Of a stretch of 37,270 bases of DNA, positions 24,166 through 32,150 are shown piece by piece (the first letter of the stretch is position 1; each line of letters begins with the position of its first letter). The DNA is from Parcubacteria group bacterium Greene1014_15 (lineage in GTDB: Bacteria > Patescibacteriota > Minisyncoccia > Phycocordibacterales > VMGT01). Made by a program: the position numbers and the translations under genes. Location: positions 1 through 37,270 of the forward strand of contig VMGT01000005.1 in assembly GCA_007376725.1 (NCBI GenBank), given 5' to 3'. The notes below the pieces were generated by a model. The model was not told the DNA's origin and ran no database searches. It saw nothing but the letters and a program-made list of their open reading frames with translations.

Positions 24166-24192
24166 TTGACACAAGAGAACGTCCAGTATAAT
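24166..24192 (+). promoter_or_regulatory. Promoter of the phosphoribosyltransferase operon
   Basis: TTGACA (24166-24171) and TATAAT (24187-24192) are both perfect consensus, but the spacer is only 15 nt. It lies 47 nt before the start codon, in the divergent gap with the amidase gene. Confidence 0.65.
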
Positions 24193-24238
24193 TTTGCTAG
24201 AGACACGGTCTTCCCATACCCCATAAAGGAAACTATGC

Positions 24239-24961
24239 ATGCGCCAGAAATCGCCCCTGCTCTCCCTCATCACAAAAATACCTCCCTTGGCTTTCGTCAA
24301 CGATCCGCTTTCAAAAGAACAATTCATCGAGATCGCAAAAGCATGCGATGCCTATTGGATACACAATGGAGATCTAGCTCTGCCGCACGCAGAGCTTGCA
24401 AGCGGTCTTTGCAGCAACGGCTACCTTAACCTCATGAACATCTTGCAATACCCGAATCTTTCGCAGATTCTCGCGCAGGAGATAGTAAGTAATATACGCA
24501 CTATCTCCTATTTCACTACTATTGACTGGGTCTTCGGTTCAGCCTACACTGCAACGGGACTCGCGAAAGACGTTGCGAATATCCTCGATGCACAGTGGGT
24601 TCCTCTTGAAAAAAAGGCGCAAGGCGAGCAGATATGCACGCGAGCAAACCTTGTCCCGGAAGATATTGTTCTGCACGTTGAGGACATCATTACCACGGGA
24701 AAAAGCGCTCTTTCTGTCGATACCGCTTTGCGTAGCGTATGTCCCGATATATTCATTATTCCCTATATATCTGCAGTCATCGATCGATCTGCAACGGACA
24801 TACTTGTGGCAGAAGAGCTCACACTTCGCGACAGTGCGTTCTACCCCCTATTCACATTGAGGGAGTTCTGGATTTCTTCAAAGGAAACCTGTCCGCTCTG
24901 CACTGCAAAAAGCGAACGCATGAAACCAAAAGCAAACTGGGTACATTTTTCCGCGCCATAA
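24239..24961 (+). CDS. Orotate-phosphoribosyltransferase-like protein
   Basis: 240 aa. The PRPP-binding motif is clear: VLHVEDIITTGKSAL (about 142-155), as in type I phosphoribosyltransferases and closest to PyrE; WVFGSAYTATGLAKDVANIL corresponds to the pre-hood region. The C-terminus has one CPLC pair, which is not enough for a zinc site alone. Start at ATG 24239 (MRQKSPLLSL), 8 nt after AAAGGA; an overlapping ATG at 24235 is out of frame. No other pyrimidine gene is near, so it could act in base salvage. Two tiny zinc proteins follow in the same transcript. Confidence 0.75.
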   Translation: MRQKSPLLSLITKIPPLAFVNDPLSKEQFIEIAKACDAYWIHNGDLALPHAELASGLCSNGYLNLMNILQYPNLSQILAQEIVSNIRTISYFTTIDWVFGSAYTATGLAKDVANILDAQWVPLEKKAQGEQICTRANLVPEDIVLHVEDIITTGKSALSVDTALRSVCPDIFIIPYISAVIDRSATDILVAEELTLRDSAFYPLFTLREFWISSKETCPLCTAKSERMKPKANWVHFSAP

Positions 24962-24984
24962 TCACAAGCGAGGAGAGACAACTT

Positions 24985-25176
24985 ATGCATTGGCCTATCG
25001 TAGGACAAATTCACCTGTGCTCTATATGCAAGAGAAAAATACTTGTCGAACGAGGTCTCGCAGGAAAGGACACCACCATAGAAATGATTGTTGCCTGTTT
25101 CGATTGTCTAGACGAGTCTACGCAGAGACAATCTCTCGCTCGATATCCCCTCGCACTACCTATTGAACAAAGATAG
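24985..25176 (+). CDS. Small CxxC/CxxC protein, 63 aa (copy 1)
   Basis: Start at ATG 24985 (MHWPIVGQIHLC) with GAGGAGAG upstream; the track's 145-aa version is an artefact of an open frame over the preceding gene. CSICKRKILVERG ... MIVACFDCLDES gives two CxxC pairs about 26 residues apart, a zinc-ribbon arrangement. It is a paralogue of the next gene. It starts 23 nt after the phosphoribosyltransferase gene. No named family is recognised. Confidence 0.7.
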   Translation: MHWPIVGQIHLCSICKRKILVERGLAGKDTTIEMIVACFDCLDESTQRQSLARYPLALPIEQR

Positions 25177-25181
25177 GCGCC

Positions 25182-25376
25182 ATGGAAAATCCGCCCGTTA
25201 TAGCAAGAGTCTGTGCATGCGCAAAATGCGGAAGAAAAATACTCGTTAGGCAAATTCGCGTCGGCATCGCCACCATCCCAATGGTCATCGTCGATTGCTT
25301 TGAGTGTCTCGACCAAGAAGCACGCGAATATGTTTGGGAGACAATCCCGGTCGAAATACCTGTCATGGAAGGTTAA
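25182..25376 (+). CDS. Small CxxC/CxxC protein, 64 aa (copy 2)
   Basis: MENPPVIARVCACAKCGRKILVRQ ... MVIVDCFECLDQEAREYVWETIPVEIPVME. The shared pattern with copy 1 is CxxCxRKILVxx...(I/V)xCF(D/E)CLD..., then a P-rich end LPIEQ/IPVME. Copies are 5 nt apart in the same direction, so this is a tandem duplication followed by strong divergence. AGGCGCC is the only weak ribosome site. Zinc binding is inferred from the cysteines; the function is unknown. Confidence 0.7.
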   Translation: MENPPVIARVCACAKCGRKILVRQIRVGIATIPMVIVDCFECLDQEAREYVWETIPVEIPVMEG

Positions 25377-25382
25377 AAATAG

Positions 25383-25414
25383 CACGCTTGGAAAAAACTT
25401 TCCAAGCGTGTTTT
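25383..25414 (+). terminator. Hairpin terminator, CACGCTTGGAAA stem
   Basis: A perfect 12-bp stem followed by TTTTCTCATT ends the phosphoribosyltransferase/zinc-protein operon, and lies between it and convergent prx. Confidence 0.85.
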
Positions 25415-25432
25415 CTCATTCTATTCTAATCG

Positions 25433-26062
25433 TTATAGTTTTCCAACGAGAGAAAGACCAGGCTCAAGTGTATCATCTCCCGGCTTCCAACTTGCCGGAC
25501 ACACCAAGCCTCCATGCTCATACACAAATTTCGCAGCCTGTAGTTTGCGCAGAAGTTCTTGTGCACTGCGGCCGATATTGTTCGAGTGGAGTTCGATCAC
25601 GCGCAGAATCCCCTTCGGGTCAATGATAAACGTTCCCCGCACCGAAAGGCCTTCGTCTTCGACAATGCCAGTAGCGCTATTTTCTATATACGTCCCAAAA
25701 GCTTTGGTGATCTTGCCCGATGGATCTGCTACCATGGGAAATGATATTTTTTTGATGGCTGGAGACTGGTCATGCCATGCTTTATGCACCCACACCGTGT
25801 CCGTGCTGATCGAGAGCACTTCCGTATTTAATTTCTGAAATTCCGCATAATGAAACGCTAACTCTTCAAGCTCTGTTGGACAAATAAACGTAAAATCAGC
25901 GGGATAAAAAAAGAGAACAAGCCACTTGCTCTTATAGCTTGCAAGTGACATGTGTTTTATTTCTTCATTGTGGAACGCTTCAAATTCAAAATCTGGGATC
26001 GGTTTGCCGAGAGTAGCCCTTATTTCATGATCGTTGCACGCGCCCGTAGATTGTGTATTCAT
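25433..26062 (-). CDS. 2-Cys peroxiredoxin (AhpC/Prx1 type)
   Basis: 209 aa from ATG 26062 (MNTQSTGACNDHEI); the 16 extra residues in the track are upstream sequence. Peroxidatic Cys61 in FYPADFTFICPTELEE and resolving Cys188 in GGLVCPASW define a typical 2-Cys enzyme that reduces H2O2 and organic peroxides. VRGTFIIDPKGILR is the conserved strand near the active site. No ahpF or thioredoxin reductase is nearby, so the electron donor is unknown. It is divergent from miaA with only 36 nt between start codons. Confidence 0.93.
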   Translation of the reverse strand: MNTQSTGACNDHEIRATLGKPIPDFEFEAFHNEEIKHMSLASYKSKWLVLFFYPADFTFICPTELEELAFHYAEFQKLNTEVLSISTDTVWVHKAWHDQSPAIKKISFPMVADPSGKITKAFGTYIENSATGIVEDEGLSVRGTFIIDPKGILRVIELHSNNIGRSAQELLRKLQAAKFVYEHGGLVCPASWKPGDDTLEPGLSLVGKL

Positions 26063-26098
26063 AGAGATATTCTCAATGTGTAGTGCAACTACCATAGC

Positions 26099-27007
26099 AT
26101 GATCCCACAAAACAACAAAATTAAAGTTTTGGCCATCGTCGGCCCAACAGCAACCGGTAAGAGTGATCTGGCTGTTTTGTTAGCGAGAAAATATAACGGA
26201 GAGGTTATTTCAGCCGATTCCCGCCAGGTATATCGGGGACTCGATATCGGATCGGGAAAAATTACAAAAAAAGAAATGCGGGGAATTCCCCATCACATGA
26301 TCGATATTGCGGATCCAAAACGCACGTATACAGTTGCGCAGTATCAAAAAAAAGCACGTAAGGAGCTCTATTCAATAGTAAAACGAAAAAGACTCCCTAT
26401 CATCTGCGGCGGTTCCGGCTTTTATGTGCAAGCTATTATTGATAATCTTGAATTCCCCAACGTTCCACCCAACAAAAAGCTTCGCTTACAGCTCGCACAA
26501 CAATCTCCCGAAGAACTCTACGTCGCTCTCTCTTCGCTCGATCCAAAACGGGCTGCCGTAATTGACAAACACAATTCTCGCCGTCTTGTTCGCGCTCTTG
26601 AAATAGTGAATATACAAGGGTGTGTGCCGAAACAAAAACAACAAGAGTCTCGGTTCAATGTATGCAGTATTGGCATCACATTCCCCAAAGATATTCTGCA
26701 TGAAAGAATTCGTATTCGCCTTAAAAAACGTTTCAAAAAAGGAATGGTCCGCGAGGTCGCGTGCCTGCATGAGTATGGTATATCGTGGAAACAACTTGAA
26801 TCTTTCGGACTCGAGTATCGTTTTATAGCAGAGTATCTTCAGAAAAAAATGACTTTGGAAGAAATGAAAGAAAAATTGGAACAAGCAATTCGACAATTTG
26901 CTAAGCGGCAGATGACATGGTTCAAACGAGATACACATATTCGCTGGTTTGATCACGAGCAACAGAAAGAAATAAGCGCGAGAGTGTGGAAATTTTTGTC
27001 TAGATAA
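26099..27007 (+). CDS. miaA: tRNA dimethylallyltransferase
   Basis: 302 aa. P-loop GPTATGKSDLA (about 14-24), ISADSRQVYRGLDIGSGK, HHMIDIADP and IICGGSGFYVQAII, followed by the tRNA-binding helical part and FAKRQMTWFKRD near the end. It puts an isopentenyl group on A37 of tRNAs reading UNN codons, from dimethylallyl diphosphate. Whether CPR cells make that donor is uncertain; no isoprenoid genes are in the window. The desaturase gene follows with its own promoter. Confidence 0.96.
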   Translation: MIPQNNKIKVLAIVGPTATGKSDLAVLLARKYNGEVISADSRQVYRGLDIGSGKITKKEMRGIPHHMIDIADPKRTYTVAQYQKKARKELYSIVKRKRLPIICGGSGFYVQAIIDNLEFPNVPPNKKLRLQLAQQSPEELYVALSSLDPKRAAVIDKHNSRRLVRALEIVNIQGCVPKQKQQESRFNVCSIGITFPKDILHERIRIRLKKRFKKGMVREVACLHEYGISWKQLESFGLEYRFIAEYLQKKMTLEEMKEKLEQAIRQFAKRQMTWFKRDTHIRWFDHEQQKEISARVWKFLSR

Positions 27008-27011
27008 ATTT

Positions 27012-27039
27012 TTGCTTTTTTACAAAGACTGTATATAAT
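27012..27039 (+). promoter_or_regulatory. Promoter of the desaturase gene
   Basis: TTGCTT (27012-27017), 16-nt spacer and a perfect TATAAT (27034-27039), about 54 nt before the GTG start. Confidence 0.55.
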
Positions 27040-27092
27040 TAGTTTCAGACTCCACACACCGCCAATCTATCGAACAAACAAGGACAAGTTTA

Positions 27093-28139
27093 GTGGACCC
27101 ATCGAACGCATTCTCCACACTCAATCGAAAAGTACACATACAAGGACTGCTTCGCAAACAACCACAGTATTATAACTGGGTTATCGCCCGCAATCTGGCA
27201 ATGCTTGCAATCACCATCGGAGGAGCAGTAACAGTACACGCATATTCGAGCAATTTCTCCTTCCAGATACCGTTCGCAATCGCACTCGGCTTCGTTTTTG
27301 GCCAGTTCGCTTTCCTTTCACACGACACTGGACATGAACAGATCGCACACACGTTCATACCAATATCTGTCCTTTCATATTTCAGTAATATCTTCCAGTA
27401 TGGCTCACTTAAGGGTTGGCACATCAAACATAATGTCCACCATACGACGCCCAACAACACGGAGCTTGACCCCGACTGCGATATTCCAGCATTCGCCTTC
27501 ACCAATAAACAAGCAGAACAGAAAAGAAGCTTTTGGCGGTGGTTAACAAAGTATCAAGCGTACTTTTTTTTACCGGTTATGTGCTTCACGGGCATCAGTA
27601 TTCGTGCCACCGGCATAAAATACTTGCTCCAAAATAGAGAGAACGAGAACTTGTTTCGAGAGCTTATGCTCTGTGTGTTCAGTCTCACCACATACATGCT
27701 GTTGTGGAGTTTTGTGCTCGGTTTTTGGCACGCTCTCGCATTCATGCTCATCTGTGAACTCATCTTTGGTTTGTACATGGGTATGACATTTGTGACCAAT
27801 CATTATGGTATGTCGTTTGATGTTCCTGACGAAGTTGGATTTCTCATACGACAAGTTACCGCGACTCGAAATATTGGTAGTACATCAAAATGCTTCGATA
27901 CCCTCATTCATTTTCTCTACGGCGGTCTCAATCGCCAGATCGAACACCATCTTTGGTCGTATATGCCGCGTTGCAATCTCAAACGCGCAGAGGAGATCGT
28001 CCGAGAACAATGTGTTCGTTTGGGTATTGTTCACCATCGTAGTACACCATTTCGTGCGTACTGCGAGATATATAACAACTTTGCTGATATCGGCAGACAC
28101 CTGCGAGAATATGATTGCCAGAAAGCCCAAAGGACATAG
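27093..28139 (+). CDS. Membrane fatty-acid desaturase
   Basis: 348 aa. Three histidine boxes of the acyl-lipid desaturase family: HDTGH (77-81), HNVHH (113-117) and QIEHH (about 283-287), the last with Gln as in front-end (delta-6-like) desaturases. Hydrophobic segments before, between and after the boxes span the membrane (about 30-70, 155-175, 195-230). A di-iron centre introduces a double bond into an acyl chain using O2 and reducing equivalents. No fused cytochrome b5 and no ferredoxin are seen. Start is GTG 27093 with AGGACA upstream. In a CPR cell without fatty-acid synthesis, the substrate would be scavenged host lipid; that is inference. Confidence 0.9.
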   Translation: MDPSNAFSTLNRKVHIQGLLRKQPQYYNWVIARNLAMLAITIGGAVTVHAYSSNFSFQIPFAIALGFVFGQFAFLSHDTGHEQIAHTFIPISVLSYFSNIFQYGSLKGWHIKHNVHHTTPNNTELDPDCDIPAFAFTNKQAEQKRSFWRWLTKYQAYFFLPVMCFTGISIRATGIKYLLQNRENENLFRELMLCVFSLTTYMLLWSFVLGFWHALAFMLICELIFGLYMGMTFVTNHYGMSFDVPDEVGFLIRQVTATRNIGSTSKCFDTLIHFLYGGLNRQIEHHLWSYMPRCNLKRAEEIVREQCVRLGIVHHRSTPFRAYCEIYNNFADIGRHLREYDCQKAQRT

Positions 28140-28142
28140 TCC

Positions 28143-28172
28143 AAGAGAGCATCCTACCGATGCTCTCTTTTC
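28143..28172 (+). terminator. Terminator of the desaturase gene
   Basis: AAGAGAGCATC-CTACC-GATGCTCTCTT followed by TTC, 4 nt past the stop. Confidence 0.8.
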
Positions 28173-28187
28173 ACACCTGCTGAATTG

Positions 28188-28218
28188 TAATCGGATAATC
28201 GTCGGGATTATCCGATTA
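28188..28218. repeat. 13-bp perfect hairpin TAATCGGATAATC
   Basis: TAATCGGATAATC (28188-28200) and its exact inverse (28206-28218). No gene is associated; it could be a second terminator or a mobile-element end. Confidence 0.6.
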
Positions 28219-28274
28219 TCGGGACACATTTCCCCCATTCATTTTGGATTATTCATTCACCTTACGTATCAGGA

Positions 28275-28331
28275 ACTGTGAATTACGAAACTCCCGCACA
28301 CACCTGCTGCGGGAGTTTCGTAATTCACAGT
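28275..28331. repeat. 24-bp perfect palindrome with ACTGTGAATTACGAAAC arms, copy 1
   Basis: Left arm 28275-28298 and right arm 28308-28331 are exact inverses around a 9-nt loop (CACACCTGC). The first 45 nt of the element, starting at 28274, are identical to 37174-37218. Related shorter sequence TGAATTACGAAAC occurs at 14478. Confidence 0.85.
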
Positions 28332-28510
28332 AGACAATGGCTCAACAGAGGCACAAAAGAGGGATTTTGTGACGCAGAATCCACGCTGGCAGGGGCTCGT
28401 GGACGACGTTCGAACCTCCTGCCGGGAATATGGCTCTATAGAGCCATTGGGGAAATTGGTAGAGCGGCTCTACCTTGCCGTAAGCGCTCTCGTTTCTGAG
28501 AGCCAAGCGG
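28332..28510 (+). pseudogene. Unassigned coding-like remnant (possible recombinase tail)
   Basis: One frame is open from about 28332 to TAG 28508-28510 and reads KRDFVTQNPRWQGLVDDVRT..., which recalls the C-terminal ends of CPR serine recombinases, then degenerates. No start or ribosome site is seen. The rest of the 500-bp stretch between the desaturase and the transposase fragment holds only palindromes (including GGCTCTATAGAGCC) and no gene. Confidence 0.3.
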
Positions 28511-28645
28511 CATAGCGCCATGTCCACAGTAGAGACTGTCCACAATTTGTTGTCTGGACAAAGCAGTCCACTTTACTCCTCATGAGTAGGGTCGTCTCAA
28601 AGACGATCGCCGCTTTCGAGAGTTAGGTACTTAATAGAACGCTCG

Positions 28646-28944
28646 TTAGAATGATCCGTCGGTTGGTGTGCCACTTCCTTCTTGTTCCTGAATGTACTTA
28701 CGTATCTGCTCTTCGTTAAATCCCACAGTTGATACGCCATACCCTCGTGACCAAAAGTGCTCTCCGGTAAAATTACGCTCTTTCCTACTGTATTTGCGTA
28801 AGAGTGCTATCGTGCTCTTGCCTTTCAGAAATCCGATAATTGATGATACTGCGTGTTTCGGCGGTATCTTGATAAGCATGTGCACATGGTGTGGTATTTG
28901 CAATCCCATTTTGTGTGCGATAGGCTTTCATAGGTTGTTGACAT
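28646..28944 (-). pseudogene. IS200-type transposase (tnpA) with internal deletion
   Basis: From ATG 28944 the minus strand encodes MSTTYESLSHTKWDCKYH, the usual N-terminus of a Y1 (HUH) transposase. It then jumps, out of frame, to HHVHMLIKIPPKHAVSSIIGFLKGKS...NFTGEHFWSRGYGVSTVGF...IRKYIQEQE, the C-terminal half. Roughly 50 residues between, and the reading frame, are lost. The HVH pair and the catalytic Tyr (in IRKYIQ) remain. The gene cannot make an active single-strand transposase. Confidence 0.85.
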
Positions 28945-28988
28945 AGTATTGTGGCGAAAGCGCTCATCAAGCCTTTCGCCATACTATG
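28942..28988. repeat. Left-end hairpin of the IS200-type element
   Basis: CATAGTATTGTGGCGAAAG and CTTTCGCCATACTATG are inverse apart from a 2-3 nt bulge, at the 5' end of the decayed tnpA. IS200/IS605 ends are subterminal hairpins of this kind. Confidence 0.65.
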
Positions 28989-28989
28989 T

Positions 28990-29250
28990 TTTTCGTGGGA
29001 CCTATGGAACGGTCAAACCTTTTCAAGTCGCACCGGTAGAACCGGTGGCTTACCTTTTGGGATTGGAGTTAGGGAGAGGTAAACTCGAAAGTCTCAACAA
29101 TGCTTCTCGGTCTCCAAAGAAGAGGCGTAAACGACAGTGGTTTCCACTCATCATCGAGAAGATCAAACGTATCAGATTTGAACATCCAAATCTTGGCAAA
29201 GAGAAGCTCCATCCACTTCTCAACAAATTCTGCGAAACGCAACAGCTTGC
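28990..29250 (+). pseudogene. N-terminal fragment of a DDE (rve-type) transposase
   Basis: The frame LGRGKLESLNNASRSPKKRRKRQWF...IIEKIKRIRFEHPNLGKEKLHPLLNKFCE is the helix-turn-helix/linker region of an IS481- or IS3-like transposase. It is broken at its N-terminus and stops being recognisable after QQL at about 29250; the DDE core is missing. It abuts the truncated PP2C gene on the other strand. Confidence 0.7.
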
Positions 29251-29460
29251 AACATCTCCTGCCGCATGACCCCCCATGCCATCAAGCACCCCGAACATTT
29301 TCTGTTCTTTTATCACAAACACTGCATCCTCATTATGATTCGGATGCTCCTCGCTCGCAATACTTTTATTCCAAACATCAAAATCCTCCGACAATGTTTC
29401 TTGATGTGGCGTTTTGATGCTACAGTAGCCTACACATTGTAAAAAATCTATCGCGCACAA
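29245..29460 (-). pseudogene. N-terminal piece of a PP2C-type protein phosphatase
   Basis: The minus strand gives NEDAVFVIKEQKMFGVLDGMGGHAAGDVAS, the metal-binding start of PPM/PP2C phosphatases (ED and DGMGG motifs). The match ends at about 29245, exactly where the transposase fragment begins; the remaining two thirds of the enzyme are not in the window. The upstream start is unclear (TTG 29460 is the track start). This was once a Ser/Thr phosphatase gene and is now inactive. Confidence 0.75.
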
Positions 29461-29490
29461 TACCGATAAGACAAGGAGGACAGCAAAACT

Positions 29491-31920
29491 TTATGGCGCT
29501 AACTCTTTCAGTTCAGCGGCAATGCGATTCAGTTCAGCAAGCACGCTTTGGAGCACAGCGGCAAGAGCTTGTTTTGGCTGCAGTGGAATTCTCGTTGCAG
29601 TCGGATCTTCTTCATCGCCTCCCGTATCGGAAGGCAGATCAACAACAGTGAAGGGAAACAACACCGAGGTGGTAAATCCAGCTGTTGTGCCGGATACTTC
29701 CATAGTTCCACTCCCGGCTGTTGGACTTGCGGCTATCGTCAATATTGTCGTACAGGGCGGGGTACATGAAGTTGGCAAGAATGAGGTGGTTATACCTGTT
29801 AGACTTGCGGTGCTTGCCCCATGTGAGGAAGCAAACATTGCTGTCTGCGGTGGCAATACCGATGTTGTGGTGAGCGTGATCGGCACGATCACAGAACCAT
29901 CATGTGGTACATGCACTGGCGCCGTATCAATGTTCATTGTGAAGGAGAAGATGTCAGCAAGGTCTGCAAGCTCGGCGTCTGTGAGCTCGCGGTTATAGAT
30001 ACGAAGGTCGTCTATAAGACCGTGAAAATACTTCGTGCTATATCGGCCGATGAATAGCTCTTTGAGGTTCGTCTTGAGATCGTCTGAAATGACAGCTCTG
30101 TCCTGCAACTTGCCGTTCACAAAAAGCTTCATGGATTGCATGTCGTAGCGAAATGCAATGTGCGTCCAGGTGCCTGGTGCAAGCACCTTGGGTTGGGATC
30201 GAAGGGTCCGTGTCCCCCCGAATGTGTCTGCGTAGGTCATCTGGACATTCTTCGATGAGGAGCCAACGCCGACAGAAAAATGCATCACGTTCGCGTCGGT
30301 TTTTGATAGAAAATCGTCTGCGCCATTGCTAATTGTCGTGGGCTTGATCCACATCGCTATGGTAAGCGGGCCCTTCAATGCAAGGTCTGCCTTGTGAGGA
30401 ACAGTCACGAAATCATTTATGCCGTCGAGTGAGAGTGCGCCGCCTATCTTTCCAAGAGTGCTCCACGTTGCGCCGTTTTTGAGCGTACCGATGTGACCAT
30501 TGCCGCTCGCGTCGTTTGCTAAGAGTCCAGTCCCCTCATCAAATTTCCAGTGGGCGATGGGTCCAGAGGCGATTGGAGGTGTGACAGGTGGCGGGGGAAG
30601 AGGTAATGGCGGTGGAGGGAGCGGTGCTGGTGGGAGGGGCGCTGGCGGCTCCGGGAGAGGCGCTGGGGATGGTGGGAGGGGCGCTGGCGGCTCCGGGAGA
30701 GGCGCTGGGGATGGTGGGAGCGGTGTTGGTGGTGGAGGGAGAGGAGTCGTTCTAGTTGGACACACAAGATAGTGAACGCCAAGAGCATCCAAAGTTTGAC
30801 CATTGATGGTGATTTGACTAGGTTGGCCGATTGTGCCTCGTATAGAGGAGATTGCGGGAGGTACATCAGGAATAACGACCCAGTTTGAAGAAGCACTGAT
30901 CTCGGCGTTGACATTAAAGGTGGTGTAGTCACCGCGTGGCCTGACCAATTGCTCAAGCACTAAGCCACTGCCAAGCGAGTCACTCGTTAGCGTGTGTATG
31001 CCTCCTACACTTTGAGAGAAACATGCGACGAATCCAGGACACCCTACGGCCAACCTTGCCTTTGCATCCATAAGTAAAAAGCTCGTATTAGCAGTGCCGG
31101 GCGGAATGTTCAACTCATGCGTGAGAGGAAATTGAAACTTGACGGGAACCGTGGCACGGCTCGCGAGGGCGGCGTCGGCAACCACAGGAATGAGATTTCC
31201 CAAATCCGCACTGTCTACGAAAACCGTATAATCAACTCGAGCAAACCCCTGTCCTCGAAGAAAAACCGATGGTGTCTTGTCGTGGGCAAACGGAACATCG
31301 AGTGCAAACCCGCCGTCCGAAAGAATTTCTGCTCTCACCAAGGCCTTGGCGATCCAATCCGGATGATTAACGGGATCTTGCAATTCTTCCGCATATGCCT
31401 CGACGACATTCGGAGTTAGGGGAGAACCGTCAAACGTTATCGTTTTGCTCGTCACTCCTGTATTGAAAAGATTGTCAGAAGCAAGATAGGTCAGCGATCC
31501 CGGAGAAGTGACTGGGCACGCCAGAGGTTTTTTGGGCTCGATGGTAAGGAATTGGCCGGCGCCCCATCCATCGGCGCCAATATCATAATTTATCTTCCAC
31601 CAAGTGAATCCATCGGCGGTCACTGGCCCGCCAATAATCGTGCCGCTGTGGCCAAACTCGTGCACGCCCAGAATGCTCGCGAGAAGCGACGGCTCACTCC
31701 GCACATTCACCGGAGTGAACCCGACTCTTACGCGCAGGGGTTCAGTTGTGCTTATGGGCGCCAAAGGTGGAGGAGTAATCTGTGCCTCAACAGTAAGGGG
31801 GAGAAAGAGCGCTCCCCCCCACGTTATAATCAAAAAGACAACTGCGCGCACAAGCCAATAGATCATCACACGAAATTGCAAGTCTTCGATAGTTATTTGA
31901 AAACGAGACATCATTACCAT
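29491..31920 (-). CDS. Large surface protein: SH3b, Pro-rich spacer, LamG domain
   Basis: 809 aa if started at ATG 31920; ATG 31911 is also possible. A signal peptide (VMIYWLVRAVVFLIITWGGALFLPLTVEA) leads to an SH3b-like domain (VNVRSEPSLLASILGVHEFGHSG...WWKINYDIGADGWG). A beta-rich region of about 250 residues follows, then a spacer of P, L, A and E repeats and a LamG/concanavalin-type domain (IAHWKFDEGTGLLANDASGNG ... LFIGRYSTKYFHGLIDDLRIYNREL), an Ig-like region and a helical tail (LAAVLQSVLAELNRIAAELKEL). LamG domains bind sugars or proteins, SH3b domains often bind cell wall. A role in contact with another cell is inferred. No sortase motif is seen. Confidence 0.85.
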   Translation of the reverse strand: MVMMSRFQITIEDLQFRVMIYWLVRAVVFLIITWGGALFLPLTVEAQITPPPLAPISTTEPLRVRVGFTPVNVRSEPSLLASILGVHEFGHSGTIIGGPVTADGFTWWKINYDIGADGWGAGQFLTIEPKKPLACPVTSPGSLTYLASDNLFNTGVTSKTITFDGSPLTPNVVEAYAEELQDPVNHPDWIAKALVRAEILSDGGFALDVPFAHDKTPSVFLRGQGFARVDYTVFVDSADLGNLIPVVADAALASRATVPVKFQFPLTHELNIPPGTANTSFLLMDAKARLAVGCPGFVACFSQSVGGIHTLTSDSLGSGLVLEQLVRPRGDYTTFNVNAEISASSNWVVIPDVPPAISSIRGTIGQPSQITINGQTLDALGVHYLVCPTRTTPLPPPPTPLPPSPAPLPEPPAPLPPSPAPLPEPPAPLPPAPLPPPPLPLPPPPVTPPIASGPIAHWKFDEGTGLLANDASGNGHIGTLKNGATWSTLGKIGGALSLDGINDFVTVPHKADLALKGPLTIAMWIKPTTISNGADDFLSKTDANVMHFSVGVGSSSKNVQMTYADTFGGTRTLRSQPKVLAPGTWTHIAFRYDMQSMKLFVNGKLQDRAVISDDLKTNLKELFIGRYSTKYFHGLIDDLRIYNRELTDAELADLADIFSFTMNIDTAPVHVPHDGSVIVPITLTTTSVLPPQTAMFASSHGASTASLTGITTSFLPTSCTPPCTTILTIAASPTAGSGTMEVSGTTAGFTTSVLFPFTVVDLPSDTGGDEEDPTATRIPLQPKQALAAVLQSVLAELNRIAAELKELAP
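30631..30714. repeat. 42-bp tandem repeat encoding the Pro-rich spacer
   Basis: Two perfect copies of a 42-bp unit (30631-30672 and 30673-30714) encode the 14-residue repeat of the surface protein (PLPPSPAPLPEPPA pattern). Being in frame (42 = 14 codons), copy-number change would lengthen or shorten the stalk without a frameshift. Confidence 0.9.
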
Positions 31921-32150
31921 TGTGTTATTGGTGTAATTGAGGGGTGTGTAAATATTTTTGTGTAAACAACCTGTGGATAACATAGACGGCGAAATCTAAA
32001 TCTTAATTTTGTCAGGAAACACAATCATCAATTGTGCGACCATATCTCTAAAGTATCTCCTCTCCTTTCTAAAGAAATGCATGAGAAGTTATTGCCACGA
32101 TTGCACAACAAGCACTGCGCTTATTATGCAAACAGGAGTAATAGTCGCAA

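Noticed and set aside
28430-28510. tRNA-like stretch GGGGAAATTGGTAGAGCGGCTCTACC
   Set aside because: It resembles a D-arm, but no anticodon stem, T-arm or acceptor pairing can be formed; it is more likely palindromic debris.
29522-29998. 158-aa ORF antisense to the surface-protein gene
   Set aside because: Shadow of a long, GC-richer coding gene; no start signal and low-complexity composition.
30600-30760. CRISPR-like short repeats
   Set aside because: The repeats are in-frame tandem codons for a Pro-rich spacer without unique spacers between them. No CRISPR array or cas gene is seen in the window.
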